From positions 83,525,835 to 83,589,834 of the forward strand of contig OZ023268.1 of NCBI GenBank assembly GCA_964006375.1: a stretch of DNA of 64,000 nt. The letters run 5' to 3'. Positions 10,239 to 17,299 of this stretch are shown here, in pieces. The notes below the pieces were generated by a model. That model saw nothing but the letters and a program-made list of their open reading frames with translations, ran no database searches and was not told the origin of the DNA. The first letter of the stretch is position 1. The number at the start of each line of letters is the position of its first letter. A program made the translations under genes and the position numbers. The stretch comes from Tillus elongatus. Taxonomy: Eukaryota > Arthropoda > Insecta > Coleoptera > Cleridae.

Positions 10239-10613
10239 CTACCGTTTAAGGCTTTTATTTAAAAATTTTAAACATAAATGACCACAATTATAAGTATTAT
10301 ATTTCTGATACACATCATGATTGTACATTAGAGTAGAGTCTTTAAGGTAACGCTGCAGCTCAACTGGTGGCTTCAAGTTTCCATATGAGTCAAAGTACAC
10401 GGCTGTGTCACCACGTTTCTTAACTGCAACCCAATGACTGCCAGGTTCCTTGTTTGTTTGCAAATTCATGATAAGTGATTCATTCTTGCGTGGCCCATTC
10501 GATGGCAAAGTATCTCGCATGTATACACCTCTAAAATATGGAATTTTCATTTTACCAGCAAATTTCACAAGGTCTTCATTTGTTAGAGGTCTTGCTGGTA
10601 AACATCTTACTCG
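10239..10613 (-). CDS. Adenain-like cysteine protease, probably reached by -1 frameshift
   Basis: Adenain-type proteases cut capsid and core precursors during particle maturation. The catalytic set is present: His in GSHWVAV, Asp in YFDSYGN, and Gln seven residues before the Cys of NCGHLC, the adenain spacing. The conserved PYFRGVYMRDTLP precedes them. The frame has no ATG in the expected N-terminal region: a stop lies just upstream in frame, and the first ATG falls within the conserved part (at 10550). The frame continues back through the end of the PLA2 gene and meets it at an A_AAA_AAC slippery sequence, so coordinates begin at the first codon after the slip. Alternatives are initiation at 10550 or the GTG at 10568, splicing, or a homopolymer error. 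Confidence 0.85.
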   Translation of the reverse strand, partial: RVRCLPARPLTNEDLVKFAGKMKIPYFRGVYMRDTLPSNGPRKNESLIMNLQTNKEPGSHWVAVKKRGDTAVYFDSYGNLKPPVELQRYLKDSTLMYNHDVYQKYNTYNCGHLCLKFLNKSLKR

Positions 10614-11428
10614 TTTTTTGGTTTCTGCAAATACAACCCATAACCGCTACGCTGCTTCTTCAGATATAATCCTTTACCGAGTCTCTTATACTTTGGTTTT
10701 AATTTCAAACCATTACCTCTCTTACCCATAGCAATAGCCTCCATCGTTTTGTTATGCCGTTCTTCTTCTTCTAGTTTTTGTTTGGCTGATTTGGCATCGT
10801 TAACTGCTTTAGCAATGCCTGCAGCACCACCACCCAGAGCACCTAGCGCTGACAGGCCACCAAAAATTAAAGGTAGTAGTGGAAGGAAGCCTCCGCTTTT
10901 AGGTATTGGAATAACTCGCGGTTTCAGCACATTCTTACGCCCACCAATCTGTTTAACAATTGCGTGAGCGATATCAAACACGGCATTCTCTGATGGAATA
11001 AGATTTCTGTCTTTTATAACTTCTCCAATCAGACTAAGAATGTTTTTAAAGGGAACTTTTTTCCTCGGTTTTGAGTTGATTACATCAAGACCCATACCAA
11101 GCTTTCTTTTAACTTTCATAGTGTTTGTAACACCCCAAGCAGCTAACTTTTCACCAAAACTTGCGTCCTTTGACTTGACTCTCTCCCAAGCCCGATTCTC
11201 CAACACTTCGTCGGCTCGATGCCTATCACTTAATTCTTTTGATTGAGAGTAAGCGATGTCGTGGTCTCGACAAGCACGATCTAAAGGATTGATACCTTGA
11301 TCACCTCTAGCAAGACGTTCTTTAAGTTTAGTACCCGGGCCACAAAATTGATAACCAGGAACGTGCAGCTCAACAGGTAGCTTGTTAATGGCTGTGTTTA
11401 CAAGACCTTCACCCTGTGACACCAACAT
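10607..11428 (-). CDS. Phospholipase A2-domain minor capsid/entry protein
   Basis: The N-terminal part of this 273-aa protein is a parvovirus VP1-type secreted PLA2 domain: calcium loop YQFCGPGTKL (26-35) and catalytic PLDRACRDHDIAY (48-60) with the His56-Asp57 pair. In parvoviruses this enzyme lets particles leave the endosome, and adintoviruses carry a similar domain; the same role here is inference. Residues 180-208 are Gly/Ala/Leu-rich and hydrophobic, possibly membrane-active. A charged coiled region follows, then a basic tail with two GLYL repeats (GKGLYLKK, GYGLYLQK), resembling adenovirus-like core/minor capsid tails. It is the first gene of the leftward block, starting beside the divergent promoter and ending at the slippery site. 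Confidence 0.9.
   Translation of the reverse strand: MLVSQGEGLVNTAINKLPVELHVPGYQFCGPGTKLKERLARGDQGINPLDRACRDHDIAYSQSKELSDRHRADEVLENRAWERVKSKDASFGEKLAAWGVTNTMKVKRKLGMGLDVINSKPRKKVPFKNILSLIGEVIKDRNLIPSENAVFDIAHAIVKQIGGRKNVLKPRVIPIPKSGGFLPLLPLIFGGLSALGALGGGAAGIAKAVNDAKSAKQKLEEEERHNKTMEAIAMGKRGNGLKLKPKYKRLGKGLYLKKQRSGYGLYLQKPKNE
10613..10619 (-). promoter_or_regulatory. Candidate -1 ribosomal frameshift site (A_AAA_AAC)
   Basis: The heptamer fits the X_XXY_YYZ rule in the PLA2 reading frame: the last A of a CCA codon, then AAA and AAC. The PLA2 stop follows one codon later. A -1 slip enters the protease frame exactly, without another stop. Downstream stimulatory RNA structure is not obvious by eye. 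A possible splice donor (A|GTAAG) begins three bases downstream and offers an alternative way to join the frames. Confidence 0.6.
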
Positions 11429-11505
11429 TGATACTAACTGTGTGATCCGCTTACATGTCTATATTTATATACATACTCGAAAAATATAGTTTAGTTCCAG
11501 TCAAG
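11429..11505. promoter_or_regulatory. Divergent promoter region between capsid and ATPase blocks
   Basis: Only 77 bases separate the PLA2 start codon (reverse) from the preferred ATPase start (forward). They contain TATATTTATATA at 11459-11470, a TATA-like element usable in either orientation. Both virion-assembly blocks would start here, which would co-express structural and packaging genes. No initiator is assigned. Confidence 0.5.
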
Positions 11506-12198
11506 ATGCACACCATCAAACACGCTTCTGTCTTACCTATTACAAATATAGACGATGTTGTTGATACAGCAGAACAACAACTAAGGCATGGTCCTCTCTT
11601 CCCAAACACAGTTAGAGGTATCATATGTGGTCCTAGTGGGTGTGGTAAAACAAATGTTATGTTAAGTTTATTGTTTGAACCGAACGGTTTAAAGTTTGAT
11701 AACGTGTATGTGTATTCAAAGTCTCTGTATCAACCTAAATATAAGATGTTACAAAGGGTGTTGGATGCTACAAAAAGTGTTGGTTATTATCCATATAGTG
11801 AAAACGATGAAATATTAGATCCAGCAGAAGCCCAGGACAACTCGGTGTTTATATTCGATGATGTGGCTTGTGACAAACAAGATAAAATGAGAGCATACTT
11901 TAGTATGGGGAGACATAAGAATATTGATTCATTCTATCTCTGTCAAACATATACTCGAATACCCAAACATCTGATACGTGATAACGCTAACGTTTTGATT
12001 CTCTTTAAACAAGATGAAACGAACTTAAAACACATCTATGACGATCATGTGACCACTGATATGGACTTTAAACAATTTAAAAATATATGTTGTCAATGCT
12101 GGAATGGTAATAAGTATGGTGTGTTGGTGATTGTAAAAGAAAACGAAGTCCACAGAGGGAGATATAGAAAAGGATTCGATAGCTACATATTAATCTAA
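11506..12198 (+). CDS. FtsK/HerA-type DNA-packaging ATPase (A32-like)
   Basis: The predicted 230-aa protein is the genome-packaging ATPase typical of Mavericks and relatives. The Walker A motif GPSGCGKT lies at residues 42-49 and the Walker B motif VFIFDDV at 114-120. A MGRHKNIDSFYLCQTYTRIPKH segment follows, in the position of the conserved Gln/Arg sensor region of A32-like ATPases. The frame opens at 11455 with another ATG, but that would overlap the TATA-like sequence; the ATG at 11506 has better context (AAGATGC). It would power DNA entry into the procapsid. It is the first gene of the rightward block; a 430-base spacer with a minisatellite follows. Confidence 0.92.
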   Translation: MHTIKHASVLPITNIDDVVDTAEQQLRHGPLFPNTVRGIICGPSGCGKTNVMLSLLFEPNGLKFDNVYVYSKSLYQPKYKMLQRVLDATKSVGYYPYSENDEILDPAEAQDNSVFIFDDVACDKQDKMRAYFSMGRHKNIDSFYLCQTYTRIPKHLIRDNANVLILFKQDETNLKHIYDDHVTTDMDFKQFKNICCQCWNGNKYGVLVIVKENEVHRGRYRKGFDSYILI

Positions 12199-12630
12199 TG
12201 GTCTACAACCAACAACAACAAAGAGATGTCTAGCAGGACAACCAACCAGCTAACAAGACAGACAACCTGTCTAAAACAACCTGTCTAAAACAACCTGTCT
12301 AAAACAACTTGTCTAAAACAACTTGTCTAAAACAACTTGTCTAAAACAACCTGTCCAAAACAACTTGTCCAAAACAACTTGTCTAAAACAACCTGTCTAA
12401 AACAACCTGTCTAAAACAACCTGTCTAACAACCTGTCTAACAACCTGTCTAACAACCTGTCTAACAACCTGTCTAACAACCTGTCTAACAACCTGTCTAA
12501 CAACCGGGTCTACCTGTTGTGTTAGATACCTAACACTAGATAGGCAGACATACAACCAATTCAAAGCTAGTACACCTTAAACCACCGAACTGTTTGCATC
12601 TCTTAACACGAAACAAATAACTTTAGCAAG
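12199..12630. other. Spacer downstream of the ATPase
   Basis: No gene. It contains the minisatellite at 12262-12504, flanked by short unique sequence. Confidence 0.6.
12262..12504 (+). repeat. Two-phase minisatellite (14-bp then 11-bp units)
   Basis: About eleven copies of a 14-bp unit (CAACCTGTCTAAAA with CTT and TCC variants) are followed by about seven copies of an 11-bp unit (CAACCTGTCTA) that lacks three of the A's. The units lie directly head to tail with no spacers. Confidence 0.93.
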
Positions 12631-13665
12631 ATGGAGGTGATGAGTAACCAAGAGAGAAAAATTAAGAAAAAGATTTTACAACTTGCTGAAAACATTCGAA
12701 AAAAACATTTAATGCTTAAGCTTGGTAGAGCTGAGAATGATGAAGCCCTGCAGCGTTTATATAAACCACTTGTTGACCCACTGAGTGAAATATCTAAAAA
12801 TACATCAACGCTTAAACTGCAGTCACCAGCTGAACAAATCAAAGAAGAAGCGGTACCAGAAAAGAAACCCAAAGTTGAGTTCCTTAAAGACCATGAAGTT
12901 TTTGAAGCCGAACCAGAAGTAGAGACAAGTTTTGATGAGGATATCCCAACATTTGAAGAGCTTGAGGCAGATCTACAAACTGTCACAAACAACCCAGCAT
13001 ATCAAGAATTTTTGGAGCAATATCCTGAACGAGTTCGATATTATGTAGACAAGTATTTTACTGAACCACCGAGGCTTGCTACTATTGATCAAACGTATGG
13101 TGCTCGCTACGCTAAAGATACTGGTAGTTGGAGTCTTGGCAATAAACACTTGGACTTTACTGATAATGACATTCGACTAGGTCAAAGGAGATATCCGCAA
13201 ACACAAGGTCTGCTAGAATTGATATTTATGAAAACACCTAGAGGGTATACCTATGACGATCTTCAACACTATAGAGATATTCTAGAAGCAACTAGTGTTC
13301 ATAAAATGAACTACGATCCCAACGCACGAACCAAGGGTTGTTCCTCGGAAAAGTATTTGACTCTAATAAAACCAGTTATAAACCCAAGAGGACGAAGATC
13401 CTCAACTCCTCAAGGTTTTGGTTACGACACACATCATAACGCAGAACAAAAAACTGAACCTAGAGCTCAGAATGTAAGCAGCAACACTAACAACTATATG
13501 ATACAAAATAACAAACAAATAGAATATGTCTATTGGGATGACATAAATGAGTTGGTTGATAGACTTAGACTTTTAGTAGCTTCCCAAGCTGCTGGTAATA
13601 ATGCTCATAACAATGAAATTCAGTCAATCATTGAAGAACTGAAGGAGGTTGGTGTTATCGCCTAA
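12631..13665 (+). CDS. Conserved Maverick protein of unknown function (DUF8207-like)
   Basis: This 344-aa protein begins in good context (AAGATGGAG). The first 130 residues are charged and helical, with a Lys-rich start and an acidic stretch (EAEPEVETSFDEDIPTFEEL). The middle has a Tyr/Pro-rich globular part with PRGYTYDDLQHYRDIL. The end, EYVYWDDINELVDRLRLL followed by an Asn-rich turn and IIEELKEVG, is a C-terminal signature I recognise from arthropod Maverick-associated proteins (I believe DUF8207). No enzymatic motif is visible. Its position between packaging ATPase and integrase suggests a virion or core role, which is inference. Confidence 0.75.
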   Translation: MEVMSNQERKIKKKILQLAENIRKKHLMLKLGRAENDEALQRLYKPLVDPLSEISKNTSTLKLQSPAEQIKEEAVPEKKPKVEFLKDHEVFEAEPEVETSFDEDIPTFEELEADLQTVTNNPAYQEFLEQYPERVRYYVDKYFTEPPRLATIDQTYGARYAKDTGSWSLGNKHLDFTDNDIRLGQRRYPQTQGLLELIFMKTPRGYTYDDLQHYRDILEATSVHKMNYDPNARTKGCSSEKYLTLIKPVINPRGRRSSTPQGFGYDTHHNAEQKTEPRAQNVSSNTNNYMIQNNKQIEYVYWDDINELVDRLRLLVASQAAGNNAHNNEIQSIIEELKEVGVIA

Positions 13666-13714
13666 TATACCTACATATATCACAGATATACCTACCTTAG
13701 TGCTTAGTATAAAA

Positions 13715-14164
13715 ATGTCTATCGATAAGTTCGGACGTTCCCAGCCCAATAAAGGTTCTAAGTTTAAAATTATTGAAAGAGAGATTTTCCCAAGAACTGA
13801 TAGTGGTGATTTTGATTTGCAAAGCCATAGATTGTGTAACATCGCTGATCCAGTCGATGCAACAGATGGTGTAAATAAAAAATTTGTTGATGTATGGATA
13901 GACGACTATCAGAAGAACAAAGATGAGGTAAAACAAAGAATCATTGCCATACTACTTGCAGCTGTACACAAACCTGAGTTGGAAGATTTAAAAAACGAAT
14001 TTGAAAATAAATTGAAAAGTTTAGCTAAGGACATAACTGCTCAAGTTTTAAAAGACATTGATCTGTCAAAGAATAACAAGTTAAAGAAGAAGTTGGGTGA
14101 AATAGACAACAAACTAAAAGATTTACATAACAAGTGGATACTCTTAAATCCATCATCACCATGA
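13715..14164 (+). CDS. Tail-fibre-motif protein with C-terminal coiled coil
   Basis: A 149-aa product starts at ATG 13715 (AAAATGTC). The frame is open from an upstream ATG at 13649, but that would overlap the preceding gene. Residues 34-59 read DLQSHRLCNIADPVDATDG then VNKKFVD, a close match to the repeat found in phage tail and head fibres, which mark the start of a trimeric shaft. The rest (about 65-145) is a highly charged Leu/Lys/Glu helical segment consistent with a coiled coil. An attachment-fibre role would fit, but only one motif supports it. Its stop overlaps the integrase start as ATGA. Confidence 0.6.
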   Translation: MSIDKFGRSQPNKGSKFKIIEREIFPRTDSGDFDLQSHRLCNIADPVDATDGVNKKFVDVWIDDYQKNKDEVKQRIIAILLAAVHKPELEDLKNEFENKLKSLAKDITAQVLKDIDLSKNNKLKKKLGEIDNKLKDLHNKWILLNPSSP

Positions 14165-15105
14165 AACGGAAAATAGTTGAACCATCTGATGCTAAAAAAC
14201 AAATAATTACTGAGTTATACACACCAGCACGAATCAACTTCAAACGTAGACGTACAATAATCAAAGGTTTAAATGACTTGTGGCAGATTGATTTAGCAGA
14301 GTTTCAAGACTACTACAAAGCAAACTCTGGTTACAAATACATTTTAGTGGTTATCAATTGTTTTTCAAAGTATGTGTGGACTCGTCCGCTTAAATCTAAA
14401 AATGCTGAAGAGGTGACTAAAGCTATGGCTGATATTTTATCTAATAGTACAACGCCCTCTAACGTTCAATCTGATCTTGGTAAGGAGTTTTATAACTCAA
14501 AATTTAACGCCTTAATGAAAAAATATAACATCAATCACTACAGCACTTATAGTGTGAAGAAGGCTGCAATGGTGGAAAGAGTTATACGTACCTTGAAAGA
14601 GAAGATATATAAAAATTTCAACTTGATTGGCTCCTACACGTGGTTTAATACACTACCTGATGTCACTGCTACTTACAACGCTACTGTTCATCGAACAACT
14701 GGTGTAAAACCTCAAGATGTTAACAAGAAAAATGAAAAAGCTATTCTGAAACAAGTTTACTCAAATCTGAAAGTGTTTAACAAAAATAAATTTAAAGTGG
14801 GTGATGTTGTACGTATAAGTAAAGCAAAAGCTCAATTTGAAAAGGGGTATACACCTCGCTGGTCAACAGAATTATTCAAGATTGTTAGTGTTCATTTCAC
14901 AAATCCAGTAACATACTTTCTTGAAGACATGCAAGGCAAGCCTATCAGTGGAGGATTTTACGAGGAAGAACTACAAAAGACTAAACAAACAGACATCTAT
15001 CTGGTTGAACGCATCTTGAGGAAGAAAGGCAAGAAACTCTATGTAAAATGGTTGGGTTTTGATAAATCTCAGAATTCTTGGATAAATTCAGATGATGTTA
15101 AATAA
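14161..15105 (+). CDS. Retroviral-type DDE integrase with chromodomain
   Basis: This predicted 314-aa Polinton integrase catalyses insertion and generates the 6-bp target duplication. The catalytic acidic residues are Asp44 in WQIDLAEF, Asp105 in QSDLGKEF and Glu139 in MVERVIRTLK. A central SH3-like region (FKVGDVVRISK) and C-terminal chromodomain (YLVERILRKKGKKLYVKWLG) follow; chromodomains of this type may steer integration to modified chromatin. The start at 14161 is preferred over 14134 because of its CACCATG context and the ATGA overlap with the upstream stop. No HHCC zinc domain is seen, as I expect for this family. Two AATAAA signals lie 30-40 bases past the stop. Confidence 0.93.
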   Translation: MKRKIVEPSDAKKQIITELYTPARINFKRRRTIIKGLNDLWQIDLAEFQDYYKANSGYKYILVVINCFSKYVWTRPLKSKNAEEVTKAMADILSNSTTPSNVQSDLGKEFYNSKFNALMKKYNINHYSTYSVKKAAMVERVIRTLKEKIYKNFNLIGSYTWFNTLPDVTATYNATVHRTTGVKPQDVNKKNEKAILKQVYSNLKVFNKNKFKVGDVVRISKAKAQFEKGYTPRWSTELFKIVSVHFTNPVTYFLEDMQGKPISGGFYEEELQKTKQTDIYLVERILRKKGKKLYVKWLGFDKSQNSWINSDDVK

Positions 15106-15214
15106 GCTTATATATTTAATGTATTAATGTACTTAGAATAAAATAAAAGTCTTTATTAAAATAATGTTATTTTATTTTTTCATCTGGTTACATACAATTA
15201 AGCTAAGTGAACAA
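15106..15214. terminator. Convergent polyadenylation region
   Basis: Forward AATAAA signals at 15137 and 15142 serve the integrase block, and a reverse-strand AATAAA at 15171-15176 serves the KilA-N gene. Both transcription blocks end in this 109-base gap. Confidence 0.65.
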
Positions 15215-16153
15215 TTACAATTTATGTCGTAAATCAATAATATCCTGAATAAACTTCTCCTGAGGTACATCTGCTATCTGTAGATCGTTTCTATTCGTCT
15301 TGAGGTATTTTACTTCGGTCTTTATTCTGTTAAAGAGATTTACAGAATTTGGATCATACAACATGTTTAAAACTACTTCGGAATCAGGGTGTTTATTTTT
15401 AAAGTTCTTGACAGCTCTTTTAAAACTTTTCTTCTGAGTCCTTACAGCATGATATGGATAGGTAGCATCCTTCTCATTTCTTGAAAGCAAACCAAAAACA
15501 CAAAGTTTTCCAGGGTTGCTTGGTTTTGGAGATATATCTTCTAAATGTTCTGTGATTTTAGCATTTGTTTCTCGCATACGCTGCACTTCATCATCTATCT
15601 CCATTAATTTCACTTCAATTTCTTTGAGGTTATCCTTGTATTTTTGATTAAATTCACTTACGAAAAAATCAAAAATAATTTGGTTGCACTTTTCATAGAA
15701 ACTATTGGATATCCAACAGGCTAAATTTAATATCAAATCTTTACAGACATATGTACCAGATATCAAGTTGTTTTCAGTCTGTGTTCCACCAAAGTCCACC
15801 AAGTATGTAGCGGTTGTAGGTGTTAGTTGAGATGTTGCTTCCGGCACATCTAGGGGGCCGGAATTCCGGCCCCCTAGATGTGACTCTAAGTGGACACCTT
15901 CGGTTGAAATATTTAGGGTATCGGTATTCCGGCTACCTAACTGTTTCTTTAGCCGACCGTTGTAATAGACAATCAACTCTTTAGTTTTCTTATTTTCCAG
16001 CCAATGTCTGAATCTTTTCTCACCATCTTTACACAGCTTAGTCGCATTAAAATAACCAGTGTTTTTATCAATAATTAATTGAAAGTCTCCAAATAAACCA
16101 TACCAGAAGTTGTCTTTAATTTGCTGGTAGCACACATCACTTAATGTAGCCAT
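15215..16153 (-). CDS. KilA-N domain protein with DUF3627-like C-terminus
   Basis: The predicted 312-aa protein joins a KilA-N DNA-binding domain (YFNATKLCKDGEKRFRHWLE near residues 34-53; second half ISGTYVCKDLILNLACWISN near 131-150) to a coiled coil (about 165-205) and a C-terminal domain like that of insect DNA virus KilA-N/BRO proteins (CVFGLLSRNEK onward, about residue 218). Such proteins are common in ascoviruses, iridoviruses and poxviruses, probably as regulators. The loop between the halves of KilA-N is unusually long and carries two DNA palindromes encoding a repeated peptide. The start at 16153 (AAAATGGC) is preferred over 16174. It occupies the place where PolB would be expected. 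Confidence 0.82.
   Translation of the reverse strand: MATLSDVCYQQIKDNFWYGLFGDFQLIIDKNTGYFNATKLCKDGEKRFRHWLENKKTKELIVYYNGRLKKQLGSRNTDTLNISTEGVHLESHLGGRNSGPLDVPEATSQLTPTTATYLVDFGGTQTENNLISGTYVCKDLILNLACWISNSFYEKCNQIIFDFFVSEFNQKYKDNLKEIEVKLMEIDDEVQRMRETNAKITEHLEDISPKPSNPGKLCVFGLLSRNEKDATYPYHAVRTQKKSFKRAVKNFKNKHPDSEVVLNMLYDPNSVNLFNRIKTEVKYLKTNRNDLQIADVPQEKFIQDIIDLRHKL
15845..15882. repeat. Perfect 38-bp palindrome inside the KilA-N gene
   Basis: Each 19-base arm reads CACATCTAGGGGGCCGGAA, with an EcoRI-like GAATTC centre. It is GC-rich in an AT-rich gene and adds whole codons, so the frame stays open. Confidence 0.95.
15914..15939. repeat. Second, diverged palindromic unit in the KilA-N gene
   Basis: This 26-base imperfect palindrome (TAGGGTATCGG, centre, then CCGGCTACCTA) is related to the perfect one about 60 bases away. 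Both encode variants of the peptide LG-x-RN-x-x-x-L, indicating duplication of one insert. Confidence 0.8.
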
Positions 16154-16277
16154 TTTAAACACACTACTGAGCACTTGGATACGTTAGAGTTAACTGAAGC
16201 ACGTCTTACCTCTACGACAACTAAATTTTGAATGAGTTTGACAGTGTGTAGTGAACAATTTATAGATGTTGCTACCA

Positions 16278-16778
16278 CTACGGTTTGAAGCTGTATTTAT
16301 TAATATTTATTTCCAACCACATTAGCTGTTCCAACATCCATCCGCTTTCAGCTTCTGCAAACTCCAAAGCTTTTGTGTAAATTTCGTCGACGAATTCTTG
16401 ATATATACTTTCAAAATTAGTTGACACTGTAACATTTTTATTTTTAGTATTAAATGACTTCATTTCTTTTTTATTTCGACTTTGGAGTACATACAAACCA
16501 AACAATTCTAAATTCATTTTAATTTCATTATGCTTAGCTAAAGCAGCTTCCATCAGATGAAACACTTTATGTCTTATTGTTTCCATAAACTGTTTAATAT
16601 CAATACCTTTTTCGTATATACGATAGGTAGCCATTCTGTTTTTAAAAGCTTGAGTTAACATCTGCACTTGTTCAACTTGCCATGGTTCACATACTTTTGA
16701 TTTATGAATTTCACTACGTAAATGCCCAGAGAAAGCACTCTTTTTCACTTGTAACGAGCACGATTCACAGTATCTCAT
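16278..16778 (-). CDS. Zinc-finger protein resembling the N-terminus of Maverick PolB
   Basis: The 166-aa protein starts with a C2H2-type finger (C4, C7, H19, H25). A helical region follows (QMLTQAFKNRMATYRIYEKG), then EIKMNLELFGLYVL and SGWMLEQLMWLEININKY. This order matches what I remember of the first part of arthropod Maverick DNA polymerases, whose protein-primed polymerase body would continue directly after the final block. Here the frame stops four residues later (SFKP), and nothing like the exonuclease or polymerase motifs follows. It could be a truncated polymerase retained as a separate DNA-binding protein, or a remnant that has not yet decayed. The zinc finger is seen; the PolB relationship is recognition from memory. 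Confidence 0.6.
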   Translation of the reverse strand: MRYCESCSLQVKKSAFSGHLRSEIHKSKVCEPWQVEQVQMLTQAFKNRMATYRIYEKGIDIKQFMETIRHKVFHLMEAALAKHNEIKMNLELFGLYVLQSRNKKEMKSFNTKNKNVTVSTNFESIYQEFVDEIYTKALEFAEAESGWMLEQLMWLEININKYSFKP

Positions 16779-16838
16779 CTTAACTATAGGTGCTTAACTA
16801 ATGAATAAAAACACAAATCTTCAGCTTATATATCTTTA

Positions 16839-17270
16839 TTAACAAAAATGTTTACGATAGACACCTTTAAGTATAGTGTTATATTTAAAACAAAAGTACA
16901 TCAGCATAAATATAGCAAGACATATAAGAAAACCAGTTGACATAAACATAGAAATATACTTTGAAGTGAACAGATAAGAATCGGTTAATATGAGAGTTCT
17001 CCAATCAGATGTCTCATTACGGGTACCATTATCAAACAAGAACATAAGTTTATAGCGCACCATATCACTCCTAATTTTGGACATGTTATATGTTGAAACT
17101 TCAATCACCTCATCGTTGTGTAGATGTGTTCTTGAAAGTCCAGACCATTTCATGCAGCCGTCGCAGTCGAAACAGATTCGCACTTCTTTCACATTTGGTG
17201 GTTTGTAGATATAAAATACATTTTGACATAGTGCTGTCAGGATGATAAAACTTGCTTCAAAATGGCCCAT
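16839..17270 (-). CDS. Predicted type I membrane glycoprotein
   Basis: The 143-aa product has a hydrophobic N-terminus (ASFIILTALCQNVFYIY) fitting a signal peptide, an ectodomain with a cysteine cluster (ICFDCDGCMKW) and several N-glycosylation sequons (NMS, NGT, NET), a C-terminal membrane helix (MSTGFLICLAIFMLMYF) and a short basic tail. The ATG at 17270 was chosen over 17342 because it places the signal peptide at the start and removes overlap with the upstream gene. A reverse AATAAA overlaps the stop codon (16835-16840). No family is recognised. It could be a surface or envelope-type protein acting with its upstream neighbour, 29 bases away. Confidence 0.65.
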   Translation of the reverse strand: MGHFEASFIILTALCQNVFYIYKPPNVKEVRICFDCDGCMKWSGLSRTHLHNDEVIEVSTYNMSKIRSDMVRYKLMFLFDNGTRNETSDWRTLILTDSYLFTSKYISMFMSTGFLICLAIFMLMYFCFKYNTILKGVYRKHFC

Positions 17271-17299
17271 TGTATATCGTATGTATTTCTTTAAAACGC

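Noticed and set aside
11455..11505. N-terminal extension of the packaging ATPase
   Set aside because: An upstream in-frame ATG exists but overlaps the TATA-like promoter sequence, and the ATG at 11506 has better context.
12262..12504. CRISPR-like array
   Set aside because: The units are contiguous 14- and 11-bp minisatellite repeats without unique spacers, and the surrounding DNA is animal.
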